Part shown: positions 9,555 to 19,202 of the stretch, in pieces
How positions within the stretch are numbered: position 1 is the stretch's first letter
Layout of the letters: every line of letters starts with the position of its first letter
Source of the DNA: Xanthocytophaga flava
GTDB taxonomy: Bacteria; Bacteroidota; Bacteroidia; Cytophagales; 172606-1
Reading direction: 5' to 3'
DNA length: 64,000 bases
Assembly (NCBI GenBank): GCA_030068525.1
Contig: JASJOS010000002.1
Span: forward strand, 62,001-126,000
Program-made: the position numbers and the translations under genes
Notes under the pieces: model-generated
Told to the model about the DNA's origin: nothing
What the model saw: only the letters and a program-made list of their open reading frames with translations
Databases searched by the model: none

Positions 9555-10376
9555 ATGCAGAATACAAATCAACTCACTCAGGAAGAATTGGATTCTTTAA
9601 TCCGCGCTATTTATGGAAGATATGGCCTGGATTTTTCAAACTATGAACCGTTGTCATTGAGTAGGCGAATTAACCGGATTATTGCCAAATACAATCTGGA
9701 AAATTCATTGGGTCTGTGGCGTAAAATTATCTACGATTCCAGTTTTATTCAATGCTTTATTGATGAGATTACTGTAGGACTTACCGAAATGTTCAGGAAT
9801 CAAGACTTTTGGGTCAAGTTACGTACAGAGGTACTACCCGTATATGAGTCTAAGGAAAATCTTTCTATCTGGCATGCCGGATGCTCAACAGGTGAGGAAG
9901 TGTATTCAATGGCTATTACTCTTGAAGAAGAGGAGATTAGTTCTAATGTATCTATAATTGCTACAGATCTTAATAGTAGTTCTATCCGAAATGCCCGGCA
10001 GGGTAAGTTCTCTTCTCTGTACCAGAAAATGTATACAGACAATTATACTGCTGCACAGGGAAAGAAGGAGCTAAATGCCTATTATTCTCTGGCAGAAGAG
10101 AATATGGTGTTTAATAAAGTTAGTACTCACAATATTGTCTTTGATCAACACAATCTGGTAAAAGACCATATGCCTCAGGTGTTTGATATGATCTTATGCC
10201 GGAATGTGATGATCTACTTTGATGAAATCTTAAAAATGAAAGTGTTGAAGCTTTTTCATGACTGTTTGCCAGAAGGAGGGTTTCTCAGTATTGGCTATTA
10301 TGATACACTTCCCAAAGGCTACAAAGATCTGTTCTACACTTACGATGCTTCCTGCAAGATTTATCAGAAAATATAG
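9555..10376 (+). CDS. cheR: Chemoreceptor glutamate methyltransferase CheR
   Basis: The 273-residue enzyme transfers methyl groups from S-adenosylmethionine to receptor glutamates. The N-terminal helical domain (SLSRRINRIIAKYNL) is followed by the SAM-binding loop IWHAGCSTGEEVYS (about 105-118), the IATDLNSSSI strand-loop (near 153) and the CRNVMIYF motif near 215, all typical of CheR. Length is normal. It closes the che cluster and converges with the EamA gene 27 bases later; no clear terminator lies between them. Confidence 0.95.
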   Translation: MQNTNQLTQEELDSLIRAIYGRYGLDFSNYEPLSLSRRINRIIAKYNLENSLGLWRKIIYDSSFIQCFIDEITVGLTEMFRNQDFWVKLRTEVLPVYESKENLSIWHAGCSTGEEVYSMAITLEEEEISSNVSIIATDLNSSSIRNARQGKFSSLYQKMYTDNYTAAQGKKELNAYYSLAEENMVFNKVSTHNIVFDQHNLVKDHMPQVFDMILCRNVMIYFDEILKMKVLKLFHDCLPEGGFLSIGYYDTLPKGYKDLFYTYDASCKIYQKI

Positions 10377-10403
10377 TTTGTGTTCAATTTCCTGGAACTG
10401 GCT

Positions 10404-11345
10404 TTACTTAGCCTTTGTCGTTCTTATTGAACGATACGAAGGTAGGTTAATAAGTAATATACCTATAAGAATTACAACTAGTGCAAGCAATTGAAGTAGT
10501 GACAAAGTTTCGTTTGCCAATATCCAGCCAAATAAAACTGCTACCACCGGATTTACATACGTATGAGTACTTACCAAAGCAGGGGGTAAGAAAGTAATAA
10601 GCCATACAAAGGATAGATATGCTGCCAGAGAGCCCATAAAGATCAGGAATAACAACCCACTCCATGCTTGCCAGGATACATTTCGTATAGCAAAGGTAGA
10701 CCATTCATGGGTGAGAGTACTTAATAGAAAGCATCCTATTCCTGCTGCAAATAATTGAATGCCGGCATTGGCAATAACAGATGCAGAAAAGGCATTGGTT
10801 TTGGAATACAAAGAGCCTATAACCCAGAATACTGCACTCACCAATACTACTAGAGAGGCTATAAATGCATATTGACTGGATGAGGTAGCAAGTTGTGTCT
10901 GATCCTGCCATTGGAAAAATAAAATAATACCAACAAAGCCAATCAACAGACCTGCAATAATACTTTTATTGGCAAAATAGAAACTCCAGCGTTTTTTGTC
11001 CAATAACAAAAACCAGAATGGCTCTGTTGCTATCAGAATAGCGGCCTGTCCTGAAGTAATATATTGTTCGGCCCAGGCAACCATGCCTGAACCTCCTACC
11101 AACATCAGCATGCCACTGATTACATTGATTCTAATAGACCTGCCATCTGGTTGTTCTTCTTTGCGGGCACGACTTATAAGGTAAAGTAAGATTCCAGCTG
11201 TCAGGTAACGAATGCCGGATAGGATAAAGGGAGGGAAACCCTGAAGGCCAAAGCGAACTGCCAGATAGGTTGAACCCCAGATTACATAAATATTAAAAAA
11301 TGCCAGAATAATTAGCCATCTGGGCGTTGATGAGGCTGATGTCAT
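10404..11345 (-). CDS. EamA/DMT superfamily transporter (RhaT/YdcZ type)
   Basis: The 313-residue protein has about ten hydrophobic helices forming two EamA repeats, with the N-terminal signature YVIWGSTYLAVRFGLQGFPP typical of the drug/metabolite exporter group. I take the ATG at 11345: the frame stays open 24 codons further upstream, but that stretch (YQKYSCKFTV...) is not transporter-like and overlaps an inverted repeat. The substrate cannot be told from sequence. It lies downstream of the ferredoxin gene, separated by 111 bases. Confidence 0.9.
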   Translation of the reverse strand: MTSASSTPRWLIILAFFNIYVIWGSTYLAVRFGLQGFPPFILSGIRYLTAGILLYLISRARKEEQPDGRSIRINVISGMLMLVGGSGMVAWAEQYITSGQAAILIATEPFWFLLLDKKRWSFYFANKSIIAGLLIGFVGIILFFQWQDQTQLATSSSQYAFIASLVVLVSAVFWVIGSLYSKTNAFSASVIANAGIQLFAAGIGCFLLSTLTHEWSTFAIRNVSWQAWSGLLFLIFMGSLAAYLSFVWLITFLPPALVSTHTYVNPVVAVLFGWILANETLSLLQLLALVVILIGILLINLPSYRSIRTTKAK

Positions 11346-11363
11346 GAACAGAATTGTATGGTA

Positions 11364-11431
11364 TAGTAATACAGTAAACTTACAGGAGTATTTTTGATAA
11401 TCAAAGCTTCCATACATTTACTGTATTACTA
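11364..11431 (-). promoter_or_regulatory. 15-bp perfect inverted repeat upstream of EamA gene
   Basis: TAGTAATACAGTAAA at 11364-11378 and its exact complement at 11417-11431 are 38 bases apart, immediately 5' of the transporter start on the minus strand. A smaller palindrome, TTTGATAATCAAA, lies inside the loop. It may be an operator dyad or an mRNA leader structure. Function is inferred from position only. Confidence 0.5.
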
Positions 11432-11456
11432 CTTCTATTTCTCAGCAACAGAGAGG

Positions 11457-11777
11457 TTATTGTAACTCCCCAGCTATCTGGAATATACTACCTTGCATTG
11501 CCTCTGAGATTCTAAGCTGGCAGGCAAGTCGACTGTGATTGGTCGCATTTGGTAAAGTATCCAGCATATCCAGTTCCATATCCGAGGCCTGCGGTAGTAA
11601 ATCATTACCCTGAAGTACCTGAACATGACAGGTTGCACACAAGGCCATGCCTCCACAGGTTGCCAGTATATCATATTCAGATGCTTTCAACACTTCCATC
11701 AGGTTGAGGTTCATATCATCAGGAGCCTCTATAGATTGCCTTTCTCCATTGCGATCTTCAATTGTGAACTGAATCAT
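11457..11777 (-). CDS. 2Fe-2S ferredoxin (adrenodoxin/Isc-type)
   Basis: The 106-residue electron carrier has the plant/adrenodoxin cluster motif: three cysteines in TCGGMALCATC (C-x5-C-x2-C) and a fourth in LACQL about 36 residues later. The start ATG lies 2 bases after the stop of the reductase gene, so the pair is almost certainly co-transcribed. The likely role is to receive electrons from that reductase for an oxygenase, hydroxylase or Fe-S assembly. The acceptor is not identifiable here. Confidence 0.92.
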   Translation of the reverse strand: MIQFTIEDRNGERQSIEAPDDMNLNLMEVLKASEYDILATCGGMALCATCHVQVLQGNDLLPQASDMELDMLDTLPNATNHSRLACQLRISEAMQGSIFQIAGELQ

Positions 11778-11779
11778 AA

Positions 11780-12790
11780 TTAAAATGCATTTACACCATT
11801 AACGGTAGTATATTTAAAACTTAATTTCTGATTAGGATATACATATTTAAAAGCACTTTGTGCCATCAATGCGGCTTCATGAAAACCACATAAAATCAAC
11901 TTTAGCTTTCCAGGGTATGTGTTTATATCTCCAATGGCAAAGATACGTTCTACATTAGTAGAATAATCTTCTGTGTTGACCGAAATCGCTGATTTATCAA
12001 TTGACAATCCCCAGTCTGCAATAGGCCCCAGTTTTGGAGTAAGTCCGAATAAGGGGATCAGGTGGTCTGCTGTCAGTGTAGTGATTGCATTATCCTTTCC
12101 AGAGATGGATACTGTGTTTAAATGCCCATTTCCATTGATGGCTACTACATTTGATTTTAGTAAAAGATTAATTTTTCCCTGATGCGCTAATTCAAATACT
12201 TTCTCAGCAGAGTCTGGAGCTCCTCTGAATGTTTCTCCTCTGTGTACTAGCGTTACTTCTTTAGCTACGTTTGAGAGAAATAGTGTCCAATCTAGAGCGG
12301 AATCTCCTCCCCCTGCCAGTACAATTCTGCGATCTCTGAACAGTTCCGGATTTTTGACCATATAGACCACTCCTTTGCCTTCAAACTCTTCGAGATGTTC
12401 AATCTCCGGTTTACGAGGTTCAAAACAACCAAGTCCGCCTGCAATAACTATTACCTGACAGGCAATTTCTGTTTTTTCATTGGTTGTTAATATAAAAGAA
12501 CCATCAGTTTGTTTTTCGACAGAATCTACCCGTTCTCCCAATGTAAATGTAGGATGAAAGGGAGCTATCTGTTCCATTAACCGATCTACCAGATCCTGTG
12601 CTTTTACTTCCGGGTACCCTGGAATATCATAAATCGGTTTTTGTGGATATATTTCTGATAATTGGCCACCTACCTGAGGCAACGCATCAACCAGATGACA
12701 ACGCATTTTTAATAATCCTGCTTCAAATACTGCAAAAAGTCCAACTGGACCAGCTCCAATAATACATATATCAGTTACTATATTTTCCAT
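11780..12790 (-). CDS. Ferredoxin/flavodoxin-NADP+ reductase, thioredoxin-reductase-like
   Basis: The 336-residue flavoenzyme starts with an FAD-binding Rossmann motif (ICIIGAGPVGLFA) and has GGQLSEIYP and a second nucleotide-binding motif (VLAGGGDSALDW). The TrxR-type redox CxxC is absent, which marks the YumC/Ycgt-like ferredoxin reductases rather than thioredoxin reductase. I take the ATG at 12790; an upstream in-frame ATG at 12862 adds 24 residues unlike the fold. It is paired with the ferredoxin at a 2-base interval and diverges from the small EamA gene at 12982. Confidence 0.9.
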   Translation of the reverse strand: MENIVTDICIIGAGPVGLFAVFEAGLLKMRCHLVDALPQVGGQLSEIYPQKPIYDIPGYPEVKAQDLVDRLMEQIAPFHPTFTLGERVDSVEKQTDGSFILTTNEKTEIACQVIVIAGGLGCFEPRKPEIEHLEEFEGKGVVYMVKNPELFRDRRIVLAGGGDSALDWTLFLSNVAKEVTLVHRGETFRGAPDSAEKVFELAHQGKINLLLKSNVVAINGNGHLNTVSISGKDNAITTLTADHLIPLFGLTPKLGPIADWGLSIDKSAISVNTEDYSTNVERIFAIGDINTYPGKLKLILCGFHEAALMAQSAFKYVYPNQKLSFKYTTVNGVNAF

Positions 12791-12981
12791 TTTATTGTTT
12801 GTATGCTTATAGTATGTAATTCTTTGTAAAAGTGGAATAACTTGCAGAATACAGCCAATCAATATTTTTTATTGGTCATAACTTTTGGTTATATCCTGTT
12901 AGAATAACATCTTGGTGAGGAGATTAGTTGAATTTGTTAAGTTTTATTTTAGAAATTTTTCCTTAGGATAATTATAAAACT

Positions 12982-13395
12982 ATGTGGTGGATATATGCAT
13001 TATTATCAGCTGTTTTTGCAGCATTGACAACCATTCTTGCTAAGGTAGGGATCAAAGGAGTAAACTCTGATCTGGCTACAGCTATTCGTACTCTGGTGGT
13101 TGTTATACTGGCATGGATTATTGTTTGGAGTAAAAGAGAGGCGAAAGGGTTAATCACGTTGACTCAGGTAAACTGGATATTTCTGATCCTTTCCGGTTTA
13201 GCAACCGGCTTTTCATGGCTTTGCTACTTTAAAGCACTACAGTTAGGCGATGTATCGAAAGTAGCTCCTACTGATAAGTTAAGTGTAGCATTGGCGATTG
13301 TATTATCTGTCATATTTCTCGGCGAAACACTTACAGTCAAAACTGCAATAGGCGCTAGTTTGATTATTGTAGGTACCATGATTTTAATTCTATGA
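12982..13395 (+). CDS. Half-size EamA transporter (single DMT repeat)
   Basis: The 137-residue membrane protein has about five hydrophobic helices and one EamA domain, ending with the family pattern LGETLTVKTAIGASLIIVG. Full-size EamA proteins contain two such repeats, so this one presumably works as a dimer, as known for small DMT proteins. It is transcribed away from the reductase gene. The substrate is unknown. Confidence 0.88.
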   Translation: MWWIYALLSAVFAALTTILAKVGIKGVNSDLATAIRTLVVVILAWIIVWSKREAKGLITLTQVNWIFLILSGLATGFSWLCYFKALQLGDVSKVAPTDKLSVALAIVLSVIFLGETLTVKTAIGASLIIVGTMILIL

Positions 13396-14274
13396 TGGAT
13401 AAATAACCTTCTTTGTTCTATTGCATAATTCTGATAGATATTTTTTACTGAAAAAGGTTTTGTAAAAATGCTGAGAATAAAACCCCAATGGCAAAAAAAC
13501 AGCCTGAAAAAATGAAAATAATCTGTTATAAGAACATGGGTCTTTTAAGTGTAATTTTTATTTTCTTTTCGAAATATCTTTTGATAAACGATTTGTTAAG
13601 TGATGCGCAAAATAGATAACTTACATTCAAGCTAATGTATAGGTTGTATTTATTTTAATAGTTGTGTTAATTATGAAAAATTATTCCTGACTTAAGATAA
13701 GGTAGACTAAACACTTTTTTATAGAATATTTATAATCAGGTACTTGGAGTAGAACCTTAAATGTGTTGTGGAAATAATAGGTAAACTACAAGAGATTTGG
13801 GTCTGTTATACATACTATTGAGACCTTAGTAAATAAAATAAATTGTATACAAGGGCACAATTGTAGCTTTACTACTTAACTAAAAAATGAGTATTTCTAT
13901 ATAGGTTTTGATCAGACTAGTGTTTTAAATTTATATAATAATTATATAATCGATGGTAAACTTACATACGAAAGGAGATTTACATTCTACAGGCGTGTAG
14001 GCATATATGGAAGTTGAAATCTTGTTTTTGTTCAAAAAAAGAAGAAAATGTTTTAATTATTGCATCTATGTTTCTAAGCCAGAAATTATAGCTATTGTAT
14101 CTTATTGGCTTTCCTAGCTGTTTTTCCCCTTTCCTCTTTCCTTCTTACTATACTAATTGTTTGAGAATCATACCTGTGTTACGTATAAGTTTCTTTTCAT
14201 TTATATATAGAGAGTGGATAAAGTAATTTTGTGGCAGGTCATTTCTTTTGTTGGTATTCCTCTGTTATTAAGCC
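13396..14274. other. 879-bp AT-rich intergenic region
   Basis: No ORF with recognisable features is visible. It holds a 19-bp all-AT palindrome at 13931-13949 and a TAATTTTG -7-like element at 14224-14231, 43 bases before the receiver-kinase ATG. No RNA gene was recognised. Confidence 0.5.
14224..14231 (+). promoter_or_regulatory. Possible -7 element TAATTTTG
   Basis: TAATTTTG matches TAnnTTTG and is the best promoter-like element ahead of the two-gene kinase operon starting at 14275. No TTG occurs at the -33 distance, so confidence is low. Confidence 0.3.
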
Positions 14275-15486
14275 ATGACTTCATATAATTCTTATACTGT
14301 CCTGTATGTGGACGACGAGCCAAACAATCTTTTAGCCTTTAAAAGTGCTTTCTTTCGCTATTATACTATTCTGACTGCCAATTCGGCCGCAGAAGCTCTC
14401 CGGTTATTGGCAGAACATCCGGTTCAGTTGATTGTAACAGATCAACGAATGCCACAGATGAACGGACTGGAATTACTGAAAACTGTCAAAGAACAATATC
14501 CTGATATCATGCGAATGATAGTAACAGGTTATAGTGATTTGTCAGTTGTGATGAGTGCATTCAATGATGTGGGTATTTTCCATTATGTATTGAAACCCTG
14601 GAACAATCAGGAGTTGCGTATAATTATGGATAATGCATTGACAAAATATCGTCTTACTCTTGAAAATGAAAGACTTATTCAACAATTGACAGAGTCAAAC
14701 ACTCTTCTGGAAGTTAGAATACAGGAACGCACAAATGAACTTCTGGCAAAAAATCAGGAACTCAAACAACTAAACAAGTTAAAGGATAAGTTGTTTTCAA
14801 TCATCTCCCATGATTTGCGTTCTCCTATTGCGTCGTTAATGGCATTTACGAAGCTATATATGGAGGAACAGAACTTTACTCCTGAAGAATTTGCAACTGT
14901 TATTGGGCAAATGAACAATACATTGGGTGATCTTTCATCCATGTTGCACAATATGTTGAGCTGGTCACGGGAACAAATGAATCAGACACCTTCTGTGCTT
15001 TCTCATTTCTCTCTGCAGTCTACAATGGAAAGTCATTTGGCTGCCTATAAATTAAGTGCATCCCAGAAACAACTTTCTTTTCAGATTGACTGGCCTTTAG
15101 ATCCGTTAGTAGTGTATGCAGATGCAGATCGGCTGAGTGTTGTTTTGCGTAATCTTATTTCCAATGCTATTAAGTTTACCCCTGTAGATGGTATAATTAC
15201 AGTAAAGCTGGAAAATAACGATCATGAAGTAATTGTATCTGTTGAAGATACAGGTGTAGGAATATCACCTGAAAATATTCGTAAGCTCTTAGCAAGACAG
15301 GAACTGGTTTCCAGTCGGGGTACAGCCAATGAAAAAGGGACTGGATTAGGGCTAATGCTTTGTCAGGAATATCTGGCAGACCTGGGCAGCTCTCTTCATG
15401 TACAGAGTGAACTGAACAAAGGTACCCGCTTTAGTTTTGCACTTCCATTATCTCTTACCTCTCAACTTCAAACTGTAGCAGTGTGA
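14275..15486 (+). CDS. Receiver-histidine kinase hybrid (soluble)
   Basis: The 403-residue protein begins with a receiver domain (D13/D14, phosphoacceptor D56 in LIVTDQRMPQMNG, K107 in VLKPW). It continues with a coiled coil (about 125-170) and then HisKA with H179 (SIISHDLRSPI) and an ATPase (NLISNAIKFTP, DTGVGIS, GTGLGL). No membrane segment is present. The receiver-first order suits a kinase gated by phosphorylation from another kinase. Its stop overlaps the start of the multi-PAS kinase gene by 4 bases, so that kinase is the natural upstream partner; this pairing is inference. Confidence 0.92.
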   Translation: MTSYNSYTVLYVDDEPNNLLAFKSAFFRYYTILTANSAAEALRLLAEHPVQLIVTDQRMPQMNGLELLKTVKEQYPDIMRMIVTGYSDLSVVMSAFNDVGIFHYVLKPWNNQELRIIMDNALTKYRLTLENERLIQQLTESNTLLEVRIQERTNELLAKNQELKQLNKLKDKLFSIISHDLRSPIASLMAFTKLYMEEQNFTPEEFATVIGQMNNTLGDLSSMLHNMLSWSREQMNQTPSVLSHFSLQSTMESHLAAYKLSASQKQLSFQIDWPLDPLVVYADADRLSVVLRNLISNAIKFTPVDGIITVKLENNDHEVIVSVEDTGVGISPENIRKLLARQELVSSRGTANEKGTGLGLMLCQEYLADLGSSLHVQSELNKGTRFSFALPLSLTSQLQTVAV

Positions 15487-18400
15487 TTGGTCAGTTAGAA
15501 CTTAGTCGCAATATTCGTTTGTCATTTTTTGTGGCAGCCGCAATGTTTGTTCTGGTTGCACTGATTAACATATGGGTAGTAGAGCGTAAAGTGCAAAACA
15601 GGATATGTGACCTCAATAGAGTAAGCTTGGTGGCTGGACAAAAATTGTATGTTCAGACAATTGCAAAGGATGCTTTGCTAATACAGGCGGCAACAGATCC
15701 GGTAACGCTGGAGAGACATGTACTCCAGATACAGGAAGACGTTGGAGAATGGCAGTCCGTTAATAAGAAATTACAGAACCAAGATGTACATTCTAAACGT
15801 CTTGGTTCTGTAATTTCTGATCCTGTTAGTATAGAGGTATCGGAACTGTATCAAAAAGCTGAGCCACGTCGTAAAGCTATGATGAAGGCTGTGGCTCAAC
15901 TGGTAAGAACAACTCAAACATCAGGTCCTAATTACAAAGCAGCAGTAAAGAAAAGTGTAAAGAGTATTCTTAAACAAGAAGCCTATCTTCGTGAAGAATA
16001 CGACCAGATCTGCTTACAAGCTATTAAAGATGCTGAGCATAATCTGTATAATCTGAAAAAATGGATTCTGCAAACTACTTTGGTTACGCTGGTCATTTTG
16101 CTGGCACTGGGTTTTTTGTTATTACGGCCATTAAAAAAGATTATTAATAATTTTCTTGCTTATCAGAAGACGCAGATTAAAAGGCTTCGTATTGCTTCTG
16201 AAGATTTATCACGAACCAATGCCTTTCAGAAGGCTATACTGGAAAGTGCTATTGTGTCTATTGTTGCCACAGACGAAGATGGTATTATTACACATGTAAA
16301 TACTACTGCCGGAGCATGGTTGGGTTATTCATCTGCTGATCTGATTGGGAAGTGTTCGCCCGATATTTTCCATGATTCGGATGAGTTAAAGCAACGAGCT
16401 GGTCAGTTGTCTGTCATATATGGTCGGGAGATCACACCTGGATATGAAGTGTTGATTGCTCCGTTAGAGTATAGTTCGTTTGATACTCGTGAATGGACTT
16501 ATGTGCGTAAGGATGGCTCAACATTTCCGATCCTTCTGACGGTTTCTCCCATTCGAGATGAAGAAGGGGAAATAACCGGATATCTGGGTGTGGGCTCTGA
16601 TATGACACAGAAACATAAGGTAGAAGAAAAACTTCGTAAAAGTGAAGAGTTCTATCGTTTGTTATCACAAAATGCGAAAGATGTTGTATGTCTTCATGAA
16701 CCGGATGGCACGTACATTTATCTTTCTGATGCGATTGTGTCACTTACAGGGTATTTGCCAGATGAATTAGTGGGCAAACATCCGTTAATCGTTGTACATC
16801 CGGATGATCACGCACATATAGAAGAAGCCCGCCGAAAGTCAATGGATGATGGACAAGGTCGATTGATTCAGTATCGGTTTAAATGTAAAGACGGAAGCTA
16901 TGTATGGGTAGAAACTCAGGTGAGTCTATTGAAGGATGAAGATGGAAATCTGGTTCATTTGCAATCCAGTACACGTGATATTAGCGCTCGGAAGAAATTT
17001 CAGGAGCAACTTGAACATAGTGAATACAATCTGCAGGAGGCACAGAGAGTGGCCCGTTTGGGTAGTTGGGAAATAGACCTTCGTACAGAGAGAACTTTGT
17101 GGTCTCTTGAAATGTACCGTTTACATGGTATGGAACCCCATTCGGCACTTCCCGAAATCAATAAATTTGTACATCTGATCTATCCTGATGACAGGAGACA
17201 GTTTTTGATCAACATTCATAGTGCCAGATCTCTGGGAAAAGAATTTGAGTGGGATCTACGGGTTGTACTTCCTGATGGATCTATTCGCTGGCTATATACA
17301 ATAGTACGGGTGCGCAAAGATGAGACCGGAGCAGTTGTGAAACTATATGGCACAGCTATGGACATTACTGAGTCTAAACGAGCCAGAGAAGAGTTGTCTG
17401 AGTCCAATCGGTTGATCAATGCTTTATTTGATCATTCTCCATTGCCAATACAGGTTTTTGATAAGTATGGATTCTCGTTGCGTATGAATGAGGCACGTCG
17501 TTCTTTTCTTGGTTTACCTTCTGTAGGATATCGTGTTGGGCAATATAATGTGTTGACGGACGAAGTTTCTAAAGCGACAGGTTTAAAAGCATATTATGAA
17601 AGAGCCTACAATGGCGAAGTTGTAATGGTGAGGGATCAGTACATGGATTTGACAAATAAGTTTGGAGATGAATCCGACTTACGACGTGTTTATTATGATC
17701 ATCTGATATTTCCATTGCAAAATAGTAATGGAGTTGTAGAAGCAGTTGTTTCATTTATTCAGGATATTACAGATAGAATTGATGCTAAACAAAAAGCTCA
17801 ACATGCATTACGTTTTGTGGAGAGTGTAGCCAATGCTACTCCTGATTTCCTGTTTGTGGTAGATGTAGAACAACAAGCAGTAATCTATGCAAATTATGCT
17901 CTACAGACATTTTTGGGTGCAACAAATGAAGAGCTGCATGGTAAAGAAAAATCTTTACTGGAACAATCTGTATTAACATTGGATCAACCTCTGGTAAAAC
18001 AATACCTGAAAGAATTTCCCACAGAAGGAACCCATAGTATAGAATTTCACCTCAGAAATATACAAAATGAATACCGACTGATTTGCACACATGGTGTCCC
18101 TTTTCAGTTTGACTCTGATGGTAAGGTAACACAAATTCTGATTAGTGCACAAGATATTACAGATCAGCGTGAATCAGATTTGAGATTGTGGCAAGCCTAT
18201 CGGGAGTTAAAGGCCTCTGAAGAAGAACTTCGCTCTAATGGAGAAGAACTGCAGGCAATGAATGAAGCTATGGAAGAGACCATTGCAGAATTGCGTTCTA
18301 CTCAAGCACAGTTGATTCAATCTGAGAAAATGGCATCTTTGGGACAGCTTACTGCCGGAATTGCGCATGAAATCAACAATCCAATCAACTTTGTATATGC

Positions 18401-19121
18401 AGGAGTTGATAATCTAAAGCAATCACTGTCTGAGATTTATCAAATCCTTGCGCATTATGAGCGTATTGAAGAGGTTCATAATACAGAGCAAATTACATTA
18501 GAATTGGCTGCTATGAAAGATATCAAGCAGTCTCTGTTTTATCAGGAGAACAAAGAAACTATTTGGTTAACACTTCAGTCAATAGAACAGGGTGCTTCAC
18601 GTACAGCTGAAATTGTCAAAGGACTTCGTATGTTTTCCAGGCTGGATGAGGCAGAAAGTAAATTTGCCAATATTAATGAGTGTCTGGATAGTACATTGAT
18701 CTTGCTGACCGGACAAACCAAGAACCGGATACAGGTAATACGGGAGTATGATAAAACATTACCTGAAATTGAATGCTATCCCGGACAACTGAATCAGGTA
18801 TTTATGAATCTACTCACTAATGCGATTCAGGCTATTGATGGCGTAGGCCTGATATGGGTTGAAACAAAAAATGAAGATGACACAATTGTCATTTCTGTGC
18901 GAGATTCTGGTTTAGGTATGTCTGATGAAACCCGTAACAAGATATTTGATCCATTCTTCACCACTAAGCCAGTTGGACAAGGTACAGGATTAGGATTATC
19001 TATCACATATAGCATTATACAAAAACACCAGGGTATTGTTGAGGTAGAAAGTGAATTAGGTCATGGTACTACCTTCGTGGTACGTTTGCCCAAGGTAATG
19101 AAACTTCAGGAGGTCCATTAA
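15483..19121 (+). CDS. Membrane multi-PAS sensor histidine kinase
   Basis: The start is a GTG overlapping the TGA of the preceding gene (GTGA); the next Met lies inside the first membrane helix, so this start is favoured. The 1212 residues contain two membrane helices (about 12-30 and 197-216) around a helical extracytoplasmic sensor region. Five PAS or PAS-like domains follow (near 250, 385, 510, 640 and 775). A coiled coil leads to HisKA with the phosphoacceptor His near 961 (AHEINNPINF) and an ATPase (NLLTNAIQAI, DSGLGMS, GTGLGL). It has no receiver; the receiver is in the coupled upstream protein. Confidence 0.93.
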   Translation: MIGQLELSRNIRLSFFVAAAMFVLVALINIWVVERKVQNRICDLNRVSLVAGQKLYVQTIAKDALLIQAATDPVTLERHVLQIQEDVGEWQSVNKKLQNQDVHSKRLGSVISDPVSIEVSELYQKAEPRRKAMMKAVAQLVRTTQTSGPNYKAAVKKSVKSILKQEAYLREEYDQICLQAIKDAEHNLYNLKKWILQTTLVTLVILLALGFLLLRPLKKIINNFLAYQKTQIKRLRIASEDLSRTNAFQKAILESAIVSIVATDEDGIITHVNTTAGAWLGYSSADLIGKCSPDIFHDSDELKQRAGQLSVIYGREITPGYEVLIAPLEYSSFDTREWTYVRKDGSTFPILLTVSPIRDEEGEITGYLGVGSDMTQKHKVEEKLRKSEEFYRLLSQNAKDVVCLHEPDGTYIYLSDAIVSLTGYLPDELVGKHPLIVVHPDDHAHIEEARRKSMDDGQGRLIQYRFKCKDGSYVWVETQVSLLKDEDGNLVHLQSSTRDISARKKFQEQLEHSEYNLQEAQRVARLGSWEIDLRTERTLWSLEMYRLHGMEPHSALPEINKFVHLIYPDDRRQFLINIHSARSLGKEFEWDLRVVLPDGSIRWLYTIVRVRKDETGAVVKLYGTAMDITESKRAREELSESNRLINALFDHSPLPIQVFDKYGFSLRMNEARRSFLGLPSVGYRVGQYNVLTDEVSKATGLKAYYERAYNGEVVMVRDQYMDLTNKFGDESDLRRVYYDHLIFPLQNSNGVVEAVVSFIQDITDRIDAKQKAQHALRFVESVANATPDFLFVVDVEQQAVIYANYALQTFLGATNEELHGKEKSLLEQSVLTLDQPLVKQYLKEFPTEGTHSIEFHLRNIQNEYRLICTHGVPFQFDSDGKVTQILISAQDITDQRESDLRLWQAYRELKASEEELRSNGEELQAMNEAMEETIAELRSTQAQLIQSEKMASLGQLTAGIAHEINNPINFVYAGVDNLKQSLSEIYQILAHYERIEEVHNTEQITLELAAMKDIKQSLFYQENKETIWLTLQSIEQGASRTAEIVKGLRMFSRLDEAESKFANINECLDSTLILLTGQTKNRIQVIREYDKTLPEIECYPGQLNQVFMNLLTNAIQAIDGVGLIWVETKNEDDTIVISVRDSGLGMSDETRNKIFDPFFTTKPVGQGTGLGLSITYSIIQKHQGIVEVESELGHGTTFVVRLPKVMKLQEVH

Positions 19122-19179
19122 TCCAACATAAGAGAAACAATAGTTCCAGGACTCTTTACCTATAAAGGTAATAGTCTAT

Positions 19180-19200
19180 CGTCTGTTTTTTAGTCAGACG
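19180..19200. terminator. Weak hairpin between convergent genes
   Basis: CGTCTG (19180-19185) and CAGACG (19195-19200) form a 6-bp stem with a T-rich 9-base loop, between the multi-PAS kinase and the convergent esterase gene. There is no clean T tract, so termination is only a possibility. Confidence 0.3.
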
Positions 19201-19202
19201 CT

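Noticed and set aside
10258..10494. Small ORF spanning the cheR end
   Set aside because: It overlaps cheR and the EamA gene in a shadow frame and has no leader or motif.
13396..14274. Hidden RNA gene in the long intergenic region
   Set aside because: No tRNA-like cloverleaf, strong hairpin series or conserved-looking core was seen; only an all-AT palindrome.
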